A stretch of 64,000 nt of DNA from Malachius bipustulatus (GCA_910589415.1 OU342630.1:91446186-91510185), one strand, 5' to 3'. Positions 23,150 to 34,259 are shown, counted from the stretch's first letter. Numbers and translations: made by a program. Notes: generated by a model not told the origin, from the sequence alone.

Positions 23150-24160
23150 ATGAGTTTTCAGGGCAATAATAACAGTATGTCACTGAAGGGTTTATATTAT
23201 AGTCGTACAGTGTTGCCTGATTCAGTATACATTTCGCATTAAATTTTCAACAACTGACCAGAATCTGATTAGTCAGGTCATTGTGTAAGGTTTTTTTTTC
23301 TGTTTGTGAGGTCTTATTTTAGGGAGCCTTACTTGGGATGTATTGTGTTTCCTACAACATCTAAAGGACATTAATCAAGGATGCAAGGACCAACAATACT
23401 TTTGTGGTTTCTCCTCCTATAACAATAATTGGTTCTAACATTGTTAGGATCCCTCTCTTCAGAAATTTACTACCTCTACCTCTCTAGGGCTTTTTCTTTA
23501 TCTTCTATGTTTTACTTTCAAATTTTTTTTTAATTTCAGGGGAGAGGAAACTTAACAATGACTTGACTTACCTCCATTATTCATGGGTTTGATTTGAAAT
23601 CAGTTGGTCAAATAAAACTGTCAAACATACAGTCGGTTTGAATCCTGGAATTTAGTTCTTCTCCCAAGCCTTCTGATATTCTTTTTTCAAGGTTTTTATA
23701 TTGTACTCGATTATTTTATGGTATTATCATTGTTCTGTTGTAATAATTATTGTAATCCATAGTTTGGTCAAGAATCATACAAATGGAATTGCCCACACTT
23801 TGGAGAGTCAGCCCCTATGCAGCAAATCACACTCATTAAGCTCATTTTCTCTTTTCTCTTTATAATACTGGTTGGCTGGCTATTATTATTATAAATTATT
23901 GTTAAGCTATAATTATTGCTATTTGGCGAATTATGTTACAGTACAGATAATATCTTTAAACTTGGTCACTTCACGATCGGAACATTCGGAACCCAAGTCA
24001 CTTCACGATCCAGAAGTCAAGTCACGTACGCATGCAAGCATTGCAAGCAGTGCAAGCACGCAGCAGCAAACGCAGACGGCAGACGCAGACAATAATATTT
24101 TAGATAAAGTAAACACTCAGGATGGATAAGCTTTTGCTTATTGAGGGTATGCCGTTGAGG
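23150..24160. other. intergenic stretch with short low-complexity tracts
   Basis: No gene was recognised. GGTCACTTCACGATC and AGTCACTTCACGATC form a small direct repeat at about 23964-24010, followed by a GCAAGCA/GCAGAC-rich patch that yields a repetitive open frame (23872-24129) I do not trust as coding. Confidence 0.45.
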
Positions 24161-24162
24161 AT

Positions 24163-24213
24163 AGGGAACCTGTATTACCGACACTGACGCGTTAGTGTCG
24201 GTAATGCAGGCTC
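24163..24213. repeat. hairpin, GGGAACCTGTATTACCG family member 1
   Basis: AACCTGTATTACCGACACT folds back on AGTGTCGGTAATGCAGGCT with a small loop. A related hairpin occurs at 31322-31364. Confidence 0.7.
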
Positions 24214-24263
24214 TTTAGTTGCTTTAGTTGAGGGATATTATGCCATTTATTATATTTATTAAT

Positions 24264-24817
24264 TATAACTTGGAAACTGAAGATGTATGCGAAAAACGCC
24301 GAAACAAGTCGATTCTGTTATCGGGGGGGGGGGGGGGGGGGGCTAATTTTTGTGACAAATTTAACTAGCCAAGTTCACCCCCTTGGCAGGGGTAGCTACC
24401 CCTTTGCTTATCATCATAGGGAACAGCTATTGAGTGATGATACATCATTTGAAAGCTACTCGAATTCTCTTTACCAACATTTTGGGTTTCGCTTACATAC
24501 AGGGTGGCCCAACGAAAACGTAACTCGCCTTATAATAACTTGGAAACTGAAGATGTACCAACGCGAAAAACGAAAGAGAATTCAAGTAGCTTTCAATGCA
24601 GACCTGTTCCTGTTCCCTATGATTATAATTTATAAGCAATGGGGTAGCTACCCCTGCGAAGGGGGTGAACTTGGGTAGTTAAATTTGTCACGAAAATATG
24701 CCTTTGATAACAAAATCGACCTGTTTCGCCGTTTTTCGCGTACATCTTCAGTTCTCAAGTTACTAAGGCGAGTTACGTTTTCGTTGAGCCAGCCTGTATG
24801 TAAGCGAAACCCCAAGA
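24264..24817. mobile_element. compound palindromic element with a poly(G) tract
   Basis: Arms starting ATAACTTGGAAACTGAAGAT run inward through CAAGTTCACCCCCTTG, GGGGTAGCTACCCCT and a GCTACTCGAATTCTCTTT block. An inner copy of the outer end (24487-24560, including CATACAGGGTGGCCCAACGA) lies between the arms and is mirrored at 24740-24817, so two inverted-repeat systems overlap. A run of about 20 G lies near 24324-24343 in the left arm only. Confidence 0.75.
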
Positions 24818-25474
24818 ACTAGGGATGTAAATTGTATAATACAAATTGTATAGTACAATTTAAAATACGTATTATACCGTAAGTAAGTACTGTATGAAAC
24901 TAGTTATTAGAGAAGTTGATATAGTGTTATAATAAAAAAAAAGATTATTGATTGTCGTTATGTAATGTTTATAATAATTTTAATAATTAATAATTGTGAA
25001 TACCTACTTCTTGTTCTTGGTGTATTTTGAACGATATTAGGACTTTGGTTGTAGTTTTAAAGTGATGTTGATGATACTGAAGAAGAAGAAGAGTAATTAA
25101 AAGTGACTAATGAATCTGTTGAGAAACTATTTTTTGTAGAGTCTATGAATTTTGTTATACAGGGGGATTCAAAATTCAGTGAAAATATTTTAAGGGCGTA
25201 TTTATTTACCAGCCAAAAATAAGGAATTTTTTTCATATAATCGTATGTCCTAACTTGCTTCGTTTTCTAGATACCGGGTGTAAAATTTTGAAAAAAAAAT
25301 CGATTTTTTATTAATAACTCAAAAACCTTTCAGCCGATTTAAATAAAATTTGGTAGGCTTATTTGTCGTTATAAGGAACTTCCTTTGATGGGAATAACAT
25401 AAATTTATTAATTCCAATGGCGTCTCAGGGGGCTACCTACTTGAAACTTACAGGTAAAATTATGGTACGCCACT

Positions 25475-27060
25475 GCTGTTTTTATTTATTTATTTATTTT
25501 TTATTTATTTAGGTGTACACCATCCCACAGCCAAGGGCCAATTATGGATGGGAAATAATACATAAAGTAATACAAAAGATATGACATTGTACGCTTAGAG
25601 CAAGAACGCAAACAGTCTAGACAATCAAATATCGCTCACTCTCGCTTTTATTTGCAAAACAGATGTGTTAAAAATGTCGATAGAATCCTGATTCTGGAGG
25701 TAGGCGCCACACATTCTGTAAATCGGTGAGGATTGTAGAACGCGTGTACGAGGTGTATTTAAATAGAAACTAGAAGGAAATCGAGCTCCAATTCTAGGCA
25801 CTTCGAAGTTCAACTGCTGCAGCAATTCTGGTCTATCGATAGCATAGTTCACTAGCTTGTATAAGAAGAGGACAGATGCTAGGTTTCTGCGTGTTTCAAG
25901 ACTATCTAAGCCAAATCGAGTAAGTTCCTTCTGAGGGAATCCCTGGCAAGGGTAGACAGAGTCAATTCTGAAACTCAAGTATTTTAAGAACCTTCTCTGG
26001 ACAATTTCTAGCTTGGCTGAGTGTATCTGATAAGAAGGACACCATACAATTGACGCGTATTCTAGACGAGATTTTACAAACGAATTGTAGAGGAGAAGTA
26101 GAGTATTCGGGCTGGTAAAATCACTGCAGTTCCTGACAATAAAGCCTAGCATTTTGTATGCAGCTGCCACCGTCAGATCCACATGACTGTTAAAAGACAA
26201 GGAACAGTCGAAATGAACGCCTAGGTCTCTGATGCCATTAGTGCGCGTTAGAGATTTATCGTCTATTGAATAGTTAAATAGTATAGGAGACCTGCCTCTT
26301 GAATATGAAACAACTGTGCACTTTGAGATATTCAGCTCTAACATATTGTTCGAACACCAGTTACAAAATATATCAAGATTTCTCTGAAGGACCAAGGCAT
26401 CCTCAGGGGACTCAATCTGTATGAACAGTTTCAGATCATCCGCAAACAACAGGCACATCACATCCAGTACATTTACCACGTCATTAATAAATATGTTAAA
26501 CAGTAAGGGTCCCAGTACGGAACCCTGTGGTACTCCCGAAGAAACCGATAGTGTGTCCGACCTGTACCCAGAAATCTCCACAAATTGTTGCCTACCCGTC
26601 AGATAACTTTCTATAAGTTTCACCAGCCTATTGTCAAGACCAAAATTGTCAAGCTTTGCCACCAGAATGTCATGGTTCAGACGGTCAAAGGCCTTACTAA
26701 AATCGGTGTATACAACATCCACTTGTACACCTGCGTCTAAAGAGTTCGCAATAAACTGGTGTATTGTAGTGAGGTTCGTCACCGTGGACCTTCCCTTAAT
26801 AAAACTGTGTTGACAAGTCGATAGTCTTTGGGTTACCTGAGATGAGATGTAAGCGTGCAGACAAAATTCGAATAACTTCGAGAGGTTACTCAATAAAGCT
26901 ATGGGGCGATAATTTGAAATGTCTGCCCTGTCAGATTTTTTAAAGACTGGGACGATGCGAGCTGTTTTCCATTTCCTCGGAAAGCATCCAGTGGCAAGGA
27001 TGGTATTAAAGATGTGGAGTATTGGATCTGCTTTGATCTGTTTTGGATCTGTTTTGACAA
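25475..27060 (-). mobile_element. 5'-truncated non-LTR retrotransposon with TAAA-type tail
   Basis: The minus-strand element ends in a tail of AAATAAATAAATAAATAA type (25475-25512 on this strand) preceded by CCACAGCCAAGGGCC-type sequence and a reverse-transcriptase frame. It begins abruptly around 27060 within the RT domain, the usual 5' truncation of target-primed reverse transcription. A T-run lies immediately beyond the truncation point. Confidence 0.85.
25625..27040 (-). CDS. reverse transcriptase, C-terminal part of LINE ORF2 (5' truncated)
   Basis: Copies LINE RNA into DNA at a nicked target. The frame is open from the truncation point to a stop at 25625. It starts within the fingers with WKTARIVPVFKK and NYRPIALLSNLSKL, then QHSFIKGRSTVTNL, YTDFSKAFDRLNHD (catalytic aspartate of motif A), GVPQGSVLGPLLFNIFIND and LFADDLKLF (motif C, catalytic DD). 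A C-terminal region with SRLEYASIVWCPSY and IVQRRFLKYL follows. The endonuclease and ORF1 are lost to truncation. There is no internal stop, so insertion was recent. An open frame from a TTG codon at 26893 gives 422 aa, but homology clearly continues upstream. The clade looks CR1/jockey-like; that is my inference. Confidence 0.9.
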   Translation of the reverse strand, partial: QIKADPILHIFNTILATGCFPRKWKTARIVPVFKKSDRADISNYRPIALLSNLSKLFEFCLHAYISSQVTQRLSTCQHSFIKGRSTVTNLTTIHQFIANSLDAGVQVDVVYTDFSKAFDRLNHDILVAKLDNFGLDNRLVKLIESYLTGRQQFVEISGYRSDTLSVSSGVPQGSVLGPLLFNIFINDVVNVLDVMCLLFADDLKLFIQIESPEDALVLQRNLDIFCNWCSNNMLELNISKCTVVSYSRGRSPILFNYSIDDKSLTRTNGIRDLGVHFDCSLSFNSHVDLTVAAAYKMLGFIVRNCSDFTSPNTLLLLYNSFVKSRLEYASIVWCPSYQIHSAKLEIVQRRFLKYLSFRIDSVYPCQGFPQKELTRFGLDSLETRRNLASVLFLYKLVNYAIDRPELLQQLNFEVPRIGARFPSSFYLNTPRTRVLQSSPIYRMCGAYLQNQDSIDIFNTSVLQIKARVSDI

Positions 27061-27749
27061 TTTTTTTTTTTTTTTAGATTAAGCGGTCAATAATGTAACT
27101 TTCTTGCCTCCTGAGCTTTACTCGTATCTAGCTTTGTTTCCAAGAAAAAAAATAAAAATCTGTGCCAGGCCCTATTAAAACAAGTAATAAATTCACATCG
27201 ATTATTGCGAGATTCACTTAATTTAATTCAGGTAGCCTCCTGGAGACGCCACTGGAATTAATAAATTCATGTTATTCCCATCAAAGGAAGGCCCTTATGA
27301 CAACAAATAAGCCTTTAAAATTTTATTTAAATCGGCTGAAAGGTTTTTGAGTAATTAATAAAAAATCGATTTTTTTTTCAAATTTTTACACCCTGTATCT
27401 ATAAAACGAAGCAAGTTAGGACATACGATTATATGAAAAACTATTATTGTTTTTGGCTGGTAATTACGCTCTAAAATCTTTGCACTGAATTTTGAATCAC
27501 CCTGTATATTGTTTATAAAAATGAAAATTAATATACCTACCTAATTATTTTAAAAAATAAATAAGTACAAAAACAAAACATGAACATAACCTCGTTTTGA
27601 TGCGTGAATGGTGAATGCAAAAGCCAATATAGAGATTGAGGAATAATTATTTAGATGACAGAAATGACACGACACATTAACACATTGACAGAAATAATTA
27701 ACATGCTGATTTTGTATAAAACGGTTTTATACTGAAACACTCTGTATTA

Positions 27750-29135
27750 CAGGGTGTCCTAATATTCCATGGACATGGAGCAACCACAGATTACTGAGGT
27801 AAAAAACAGTCGCTCTGACCAAACTTATCTCTATACCAAAGTGCTTCGTTTGTCCGTTAGAGGGCTTCAAAGTCTTTTGAAAATTTTAGTTTTTTTGAAA
27901 TAGCTCAAAGTCGGCTCATTCCAATTCGATGAAATTTGGTAGGTAAATTTCTAATTAAAAGTACTAACTTCTGATGTACCGGGTGCATGGGCATCTAAGA
28001 ATGAACAGCGGCCATATCTTGAGAAATATTTGATCCTACAGTTTCAAAAAAAAAATTTCCAGACATAATAAGTGACTATGCGAAATGCAATGAAAATATT
28101 TTCAAGATGGTCGCACTTCCGGAAATACCGGATGTTGACACCTACTTCGTTATTTTAACGGGGACACCCTTTATATTATTGTATTTTTAAATTGCCTGGC
28201 AAAATCGAATACATGTGGTTTTCACAATTGGAATTTAGGTTGAGTAGTTTATGAGTTATTAAACAAGTGAAAATCGCATTTTTCAATTTTCAAAGCATCT
28301 CACATTGAAAACGGCTCAAGATATTTAAAAACGGCTACATGTCCCTATCTTAACTTTTTACAAGGTATTCTATTATGTAGTTTATATTTTTCAACAGCGT
28401 GATGAAAAATCTTAATTTTCACCACCCTGTATAAAAATTTAAACCACATAATAGAATACCTTGTAAAAAGTTAAGATAGGGACATGTAGCCGTTTTTAAA
28501 TATCTTGAGCCGTTTTCAATGTGAGATGCTTTGAAAATTGAAAAATGCGATTTTCACTTGTTTATAACTCATAAACTACTCAACCTAAATTCCAATTGTG
28601 AAAACCACATGAATTCGATTTTGCCAGGCAATTTAAAAATACGATAATATAAAGGGTCGTTTGCAAACACCTGGAAAAAAAACGAACCATACTAAACATC
28701 TTTTATGAGATTAGATCAAATAAACACCTGAAAATTGAAAATTTGATTTCAAATTAAAAGAATGAAATAAAATTTTGGTTAGGTATCATCGACTAATTTA
28801 TTTTATCTCATAGCACCTCGGAAAGATACAGATTTTTGTAGGAGACCAAAAATGGGCTAAAACGATGTATCTTTCAAACAAAAAAACATTAACAGCGTTC
28901 CTATTTAGTTAGTATGTACTTTTAATAAGAAATTTACCTACCAAATTAGATCGAATTGGAATGAGCCGACTTTGAGCTATTTCAAAAAAACTAAAATTTT
29001 CAAAAGACTTTGAAGCCCCCTAACGGACAAACGAAGCACTTTGGTATAGAGATAATAAGTTTGGTCCGAGCGACTTTTTTTACCTCAGTAATCTGTGGAT
29101 GCTCCATGTCCATGGAATATTGGGACACGACCCTG
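27750..29135. mobile_element. 1.39-kb nested palindromic element
   Basis: The ends CAGGGTGTCC and (at the right) GGGACACGACCCTG are flanked by TA. The arms match over hundreds of bases, including CCATGGACATGGAGCA, CTATACCAAAGTGCTTCGTT and GACTTTGAGCTATTTCAAAA. An inner palindrome (about 28160-28660) of the GTTATAAACAAGTGAAAAT family sits at the centre, with CACCACCCTGTATA near 28426. Confidence 0.88.
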
Positions 29136-29860
29136 TATATGCAAAAAAATAAAATACAGTATTTTTACATCCGTACCAAGAACAATCCAGATACATTTTA
29201 TTTGTTTATTTCATACTAATACATTATATGTATGTAACTAGATAAACGCTTGGTTACCGTAACTTATAAACATATTCATAAGGCCCTTGGGAGTTATACT
29301 GGGCTGTTATACTCCTTAACTCCCTCTATTATTACTATTTGTTTAATTCTGGTAACCATTGGATGTTGGTTTTGTTATTGCATTGTTGATTGAATATTTG
29401 GATTTCATATGTCATTTTCTATAAACTTTTCAGTTGATATATCCATAGTAATCATGCTTCTCAATTAATAAAAACATTCGTTTTAATCAGAAATCATTAT
29501 TATTCGTTTAATTTTAAAAACCAACAGATTTGGTTTTTATATTTCATTTTGTATGAAATAAAATTATTTATGTATCACGTGAGTTATTGGATGTTAATAA
29601 CCTCGGGCAACTTAACAATCGGCATTGCAATATATGTTGCCCTCTGTAATTAACATCCTCATAACTCCCTTGATACATAAATAACTATTACTTCCTCAAT
29701 TTTTTATGATGAATATTCATGGAAATGACAGTTTCGCGACAATTCCAGTCATATGCCAGGAATGATGACACATTGACAGCCAGTGTGAGTTCTGCTAAAT
29801 ACCAACAGAACGTGCCTACTGATATGCCAGGAGGCTTCGACGGTGCGCCAGGGAACTATA

Positions 29861-30997
29861 CAGGATGATTCAGGTTTTATCTTGTTAACTCCAAGGAACG
29901 ATAAGAGAATCGAAAAATAATATGAGTTTGCTTTATGAACTATACAGGGTGTCCCAAGATTTCTTTATCAAGGGACATCCGCGTTGTTTCAAAAAATAAA
30001 CAAATGAAACAAGTGTTTTATTCATAAACAAATGAAATTCAGGAAATTTCAACCATACCCTTAAGGCTTTGCAGCTGCACCCTCAATGCCCCTTTACGCC
30101 TTTCCACCCCTAAGTAATCATCCCCTACTTTTTTTTTCAAATGACACCCCCATATTTTTTTTGCTCGGCAGGATTGTTGACTTCTTTCTGAATACAATGT
30201 CATACGATTTTTTCAAATCGAGACATATCTAGCACGCCGAAAATAATATATCGTTACAAACGAGGGTTGTCAAGGAATAACAATAATTAACATTTAATAT
30301 GACATTAAAATCACAGAAGCAATTATTATTATTAACGCCTATATCCAGTAACACCAGTATTACTAGTTAAAGTGGTTGGAGGAAACATTAACACAAAAAA
30401 CAAACAATTGCTACTCCTTGACAACCCTCGTTTGTTATGATATTATATCGTTTTCGGCGTGCTAGATATGTCTCGATTTGAAAAAATCGTATGACATTGT
30501 ATTCAGAAAGAAGTCAACAATCCTGCCGAGCAAAAAAAATATGGGGGTGTCATTTGAAAAAAAAAGTAGGGGATGATTACTTAGGGGTGGAAAGGCGTAA
30601 AGGGGCATTGAGGGTGCAGCTGCAAAGCCTCGAGGGTATGGTTGAAATTTCCTGAATTTCATTTGTTTATTTTTTGAAATAACGCGGATATCCCTTGATA
30701 AAGATAATCTTGGGACACCCTGTATTCGGGAATTACTTCGTTAAGAAAATATAAGGTGTTAAAGTTTTTAGAAAAAAATCGTATATTTTTGAAATATAAA
30801 AAAATAGCTGAATGAAATAATACAATATAAATAATATATAATAATAAAAATAATACGACTTTTTTCTAAAAACTTTAACACCTTATATTTTCTTAACGAA
30901 GCGTTTCCCGAATATAGTTCATAAAACAAACTCATATTATTTTTTGATTTTCTATCATTTCCTGCGGAGTTAACAAGATAAAACCTGAATCACCCTG
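29861..30997. mobile_element. palindromic element carrying a second palindrome
   Basis: The outer arms, CAGGATGATTCAGGTTTTAT at the left and its mirror ATAAAACCTGAATCACCCTG at the right, are flanked by TA. An inner pair around TAAGGTGTTAAAGTTTTTAG is at 30738-30905. A complete second element is inserted in the left half (29945-30722). Confidence 0.85.
29945..30722. mobile_element. 778-bp palindromic element inserted in 29861-30997
   Basis: The ends CAGGGTGTCCCAAGATT and its mirror are flanked by TA on both sides, and the long arms include ATTCAGGAAATTTCAACCAT and GTCGAGACATA-type blocks through CAACCCTCGTTTG. Removing it rejoins the left arm of the host palindrome, which shows it is the younger insertion. 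The arms differ by only a few bases. Open frames of 60-70 codons here are by-products. Confidence 0.88.
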
Positions 30998-31321
30998 TAT
31001 ATAAGATCCGCCGTGGCTGGAAACGAGTCAGAACTTGGATGTTGGAAGTTGGAAGTGAAGTGTGAAGTATACAGAGTAAGGAAGACGGTAGTAGCCAGTG
31101 GTGATATACAGGCTGATCCCGAAATGGCGGACACGGACAGCACCCCAGCATCCATTGTGGGTTGAGACCACAAAAAATTGAGACCAAGTTATGACCACTT
31201 TGCGTGGAAAAAAAGTCACGACACTGCACTGGTTATACACTTTTTTCAGGCAGAAAAATTGTGTATAGGTAACTAATTCTATAATACCCAGATAGATGTC
31301 ATCATGGAAACATACCTAGTA

Positions 31322-31364
31322 GGGAACCTATATTACCGCTTAGTAAAACGGTAATGCAGGTTCC
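31322..31364. repeat. hairpin, GGGAACCTGTATTACCG family member 2
   Basis: GGGAACCTATATTACCG pairs with CGGTAATGCAGGTTCC across an ~10-base loop. Flanking TACCTAG/CCTAGGTA extends the symmetry. It matches the hairpin at 24163-24213. Confidence 0.7.
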
Positions 31365-31380
31365 GTAATACCTAGGTATA

Positions 31381-31844
31381 GTTGGACCAGAGATATAACG
31401 AAACGTGTGAACTATAAAGACTGCTGCACTGTTGTTTCTTAGATAAAGTGGACTGTATGAATAAATTAAGATGTACATCCGTTTTTAACACTTTTAATTT
31501 TCAAGCAGACAGAAATTATATAAAATTAGGTTCAACTTTATACTTTATGTTACAAGACATGGAATAAGAATGAAAGAATGTAGATTGTCGAGCGATCGCG
31601 TCAAAAATGCTTTTGTCACATCGCTCCCTCTCTTTCTACATGATTCCAAGATGAGCGGCAAGGGTAGGCAACACACAATTCATGTGAAGCCTCAAAAAAT
31701 AAAATGCGCCAAATTCAAATTGTTTCACTCCTGAACAAAACGACTTATGCCATTTTATCACTTTTTGGATTATTGAAATATTGTTGAAGTCATAAAATAT
31801 GACAGTTTAACAATTAGATTTTTTCGTTATATCTCTTGGTCGAC
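31381..31844. mobile_element. 464-bp MITE, long member of the AGATATAACGAAA family
   Basis: The left end GTTGGACCAGAGATATAACG and right end (opposite strand) GTCGACCAAGAGATATAACG are imperfect TIRs with TA on both sides. The interior shares TATTGAAATATTGTTGAAGT with the short copy at 8565-8696. Its right part is duplicated in inverted orientation at 31973-32128 by the palindrome below. Confidence 0.82.
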
Positions 31845-32128
31845 TATATATGAAATAGCAAGTGCAACAAAGCTTAAAACAATTATCGTTGCAGGGATAC
31901 ACATAGTATACTATGTGTATCCCTGCAACGATAATTGTTTTAAGCTTTGTTGCACTTGCTATTTCATATATAGTCGACCAAGAGATATAACGAAAAAATC
32001 TAATTGTTAAACTGTCATATTTTATGACTTCAACAATATTTCAATAATCCAAAAAGTGATAAAATGGCATAAGTCGTTTTGTTCAGGAGTGAAACAATTT
32101 GAATTTGGCGCATTTTATTTTTTGAGGC
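31689..32128. repeat. perfect 440-bp palindrome without spacer
   Basis: The two 220-bp arms are identical when read on opposite strands, with the centre between 31908 and 31909 (CATAGTATACTATG). Identity ends abruptly outside GCCTC/GAGGC. It includes the right end of the MITE plus 64 bp of its flank, so it is a duplication of an existing locus rather than a transposon with TIRs. Confidence 0.95.
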
Positions 32129-32529
32129 AGATAATATTATTCAAAATCTATTTTACTTGCATTGTTGAGCTCGAATTCGAACAACGATGCTACAATGAAA
32201 AATTTTGTTGAATTAGTGGAGTATAGACAAGTGGTGTAATATCTGTGGGTGGCGACAGGAGGCCAGCTGCTTAGGTATTTAGATTTAGATTATATAAGTT
32301 TATAAGTTATAATTTGTGTTAGAGAATAAAGACATTTGCAGACTTTATAGTGATCTTATAAGTGTGAGACCCATAACAATATGATATTACGTCACCTGGC
32401 CTATATGACGTCACCAGCTAAATGCAAAAAGCAGGCGCTTTTGCTTTTATTCTTGTTATAGTTTTTATACGTGGAAGTGAAAATTTCACTTATTTAATAA
32501 TAATAGACAATCCATTAATAATAGTTATT

Positions 32530-32652
32530 TATTATACAAGAGAAAAAAGTGATAGATTTTAGCTCGAGATGTGATTTCGTCCCCGACGCGTTTAGCGGAG
32601 GGGACAAACACATCGAGAGCTAAAATCGCACTTTTTCTCGTGTGTAATATAC
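32530..32652. repeat. hairpin element around AAAGTG...CGAGATGTG
   Basis: GATTTTAGCTCGAGATGTG pairs with CACATCGAGAGCTAAAATC; outer AGAGAAAAAAGTG pairs with CACTTTTTCTCG. The loop is GC-rich (GTCCCCGACGCGTTTAGCGG), unlike its surroundings. Confidence 0.7.
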
Positions 32653-33285
32653 AATGTTTTTCTGCGAGAAGAAATATCAGTGTTAGAATGTCGAAAAACG
32701 TAGTTAGATAACTGAAAATTATGTCGGAAAAATGATTTATATGTTAAACTTGGATTTTCAAACTGTCTTTTATCGTAATCGATGTTGCCTGGTAACGAAA
32801 CGATTTAATTCGATAAACGTCATAATTTAATTAAAATTTTAGATAGTTTTGCAAAGATTCTTGTAAGGTCTCAATGAGTGAATTTATTAATATGAATAGG
32901 TAGTGATTGTTATGAAAATTCCCTTAATAATTGCCATTTGGATAATAAGGTAACTTTCCTTTACGTATATTTGATATAAATTTAATGATATCTGAGTGTT
33001 AATAGTAGCTATACCTAAGCCGCCATTTCGGGGAAATAAGTACTCATTTTTTTCCCTGCTAATTCATTTTTTTCCCCGATAAGATGCAGCTCATATAATG
33101 AGGCATTTTTCTACCTGTCAACGGGGAAAAAAGGTCAAACTTTTAGCCCGTCGCAGAAAAAAATACGATTATTGATAAAATGAGAGCTGACACATATACA
33201 TATTATATCATATAATATTATTTTTTATTAAGCTTTTATTCGAGAAAACTAAATAACAGACAATCATTAATAGTATATTCTTTAA

Positions 33286-33392
33286 CGAGCGAAGAATGAT
33301 AGCTATATTATCCACGAGAACGAAAATTTCAACACGAGCCGACAGGCGAGTGTTGGAACGTTTGAGTGGATAGGTAATAGATATTCTTCGCG
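33286..33392. repeat. hairpin with ACTCGCCT/GGCTCGT-type core
   Basis: The outer arms AGCGAAGAAT and ATTCTTCGCG pair, the middle TATTATCCAC pairs with GTGGATA, and the centre CAACACGAGCCGACAGGCGA resembles the centre of the hairpin at 50555-50700. Confidence 0.65.
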
Positions 33393-33621
33393 AGATGAAG
33401 ACGCTATCTTCTCTTCGACCTTTTGAGAAAATTTACTAAAATTAGTTAAAAAAATAAATAAAGCTTTTCTAATAGACTTATTTTCTTGATATTTGCGTTG
33501 TCGTTTTTTACTAAATCCCCATCATCAGTCATTTCAATTATCAATAAAAAATATTCTGGAATGGTGAGCAACTCCGAGGTCATTTCTTATCACACCACCA
33601 CCCAGTCATTTTACAGGGTGT

Positions 33622-34259
33622 ATTGTAACGTCCGCATAATATTAGCACCACGTGATTCCACATCAAAAACAGAACATAAAGTTTTAATACCGTTTAGCTC
33701 TTAGACCTCAAATAACGAAGTTATCGACCATTGTAGTTTAAATTTGAAGTTTTTTAATACTCAAAAATAGGTATTGCTTAATATTATTAAAAAATTCTTA
33801 AGTAAGAAGTAAAATAGCCAAATTATCCAAAATTTTAGATTTTTTTTTGGTAAAAATGGTTTTACTTAATTAACATTTCAAAACTAGGAATTATTTGATT
33901 TCCTGAGTTCCAATAAGTACTTCCAATCAATATTGCAACTGCGCGTTTTATGTTGAAAAAAAAATTGAAAAAATAGAAAATCTTAAAAAAAAATTGCAAC
34001 ATTGACACGTCGCAGCATGACATTTGTCTTGTTGCACCTTTTTTCGATTACATAGCAACGGCACACTATACCAGTGAGGTGACTTCACGTCTAAGTTATC
34101 TTAATTTTTATACCAGCGCCATCAGTGTTGCAAAATTTAAGAACGTTAAATTGTCCATATCTTAAAATCTGTGTCCATCAAGAAAAAACTGTTGAGGACT
34201 TTTTTGTTCTGTTTTTGATGTAGAATCGCGTGGTGCTAATATTATGCGGACGTTACAAT
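33622..34259. mobile_element. 638-bp TIR element (MITE)
   Basis: ATTGTAACGTCCGCATAATA at the left is mirrored by TATTATGCGGACGTTACAAT at the right; the TIR extends for ~60 bp with a few differences (GCACCACGTGATTC, ACATCAAAAACAGAACA). The interior is AT-rich with no coding capacity. Confidence 0.85.

Larger units (their letters stand above)
25160..27504. mobile_element. palindromic element split by a LINE insertion
   Basis: The left arm (25160-25440) and right arm (27232-27504) are inverted copies that include CGTATGTCCTAACTTGCTTC, AAATCGATTTTTTATTAATA, CAGCCGATTTAAATAAAATT and CCATCAAAGGAAG-type blocks. The ends are CAGGG/CCCTG with TA outside. The ~1.8 kb between the arms consists largely of the LINE at about 25475-27060 plus about 170 bp of central sequence. 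Confidence 0.82.

Noticed and set aside
30462..31240. Several overlapping 66-79-codon frames on the minus strand
   Set aside because: They lie in palindrome arms and their flank, overlap each other in different frames, and show no family motif.
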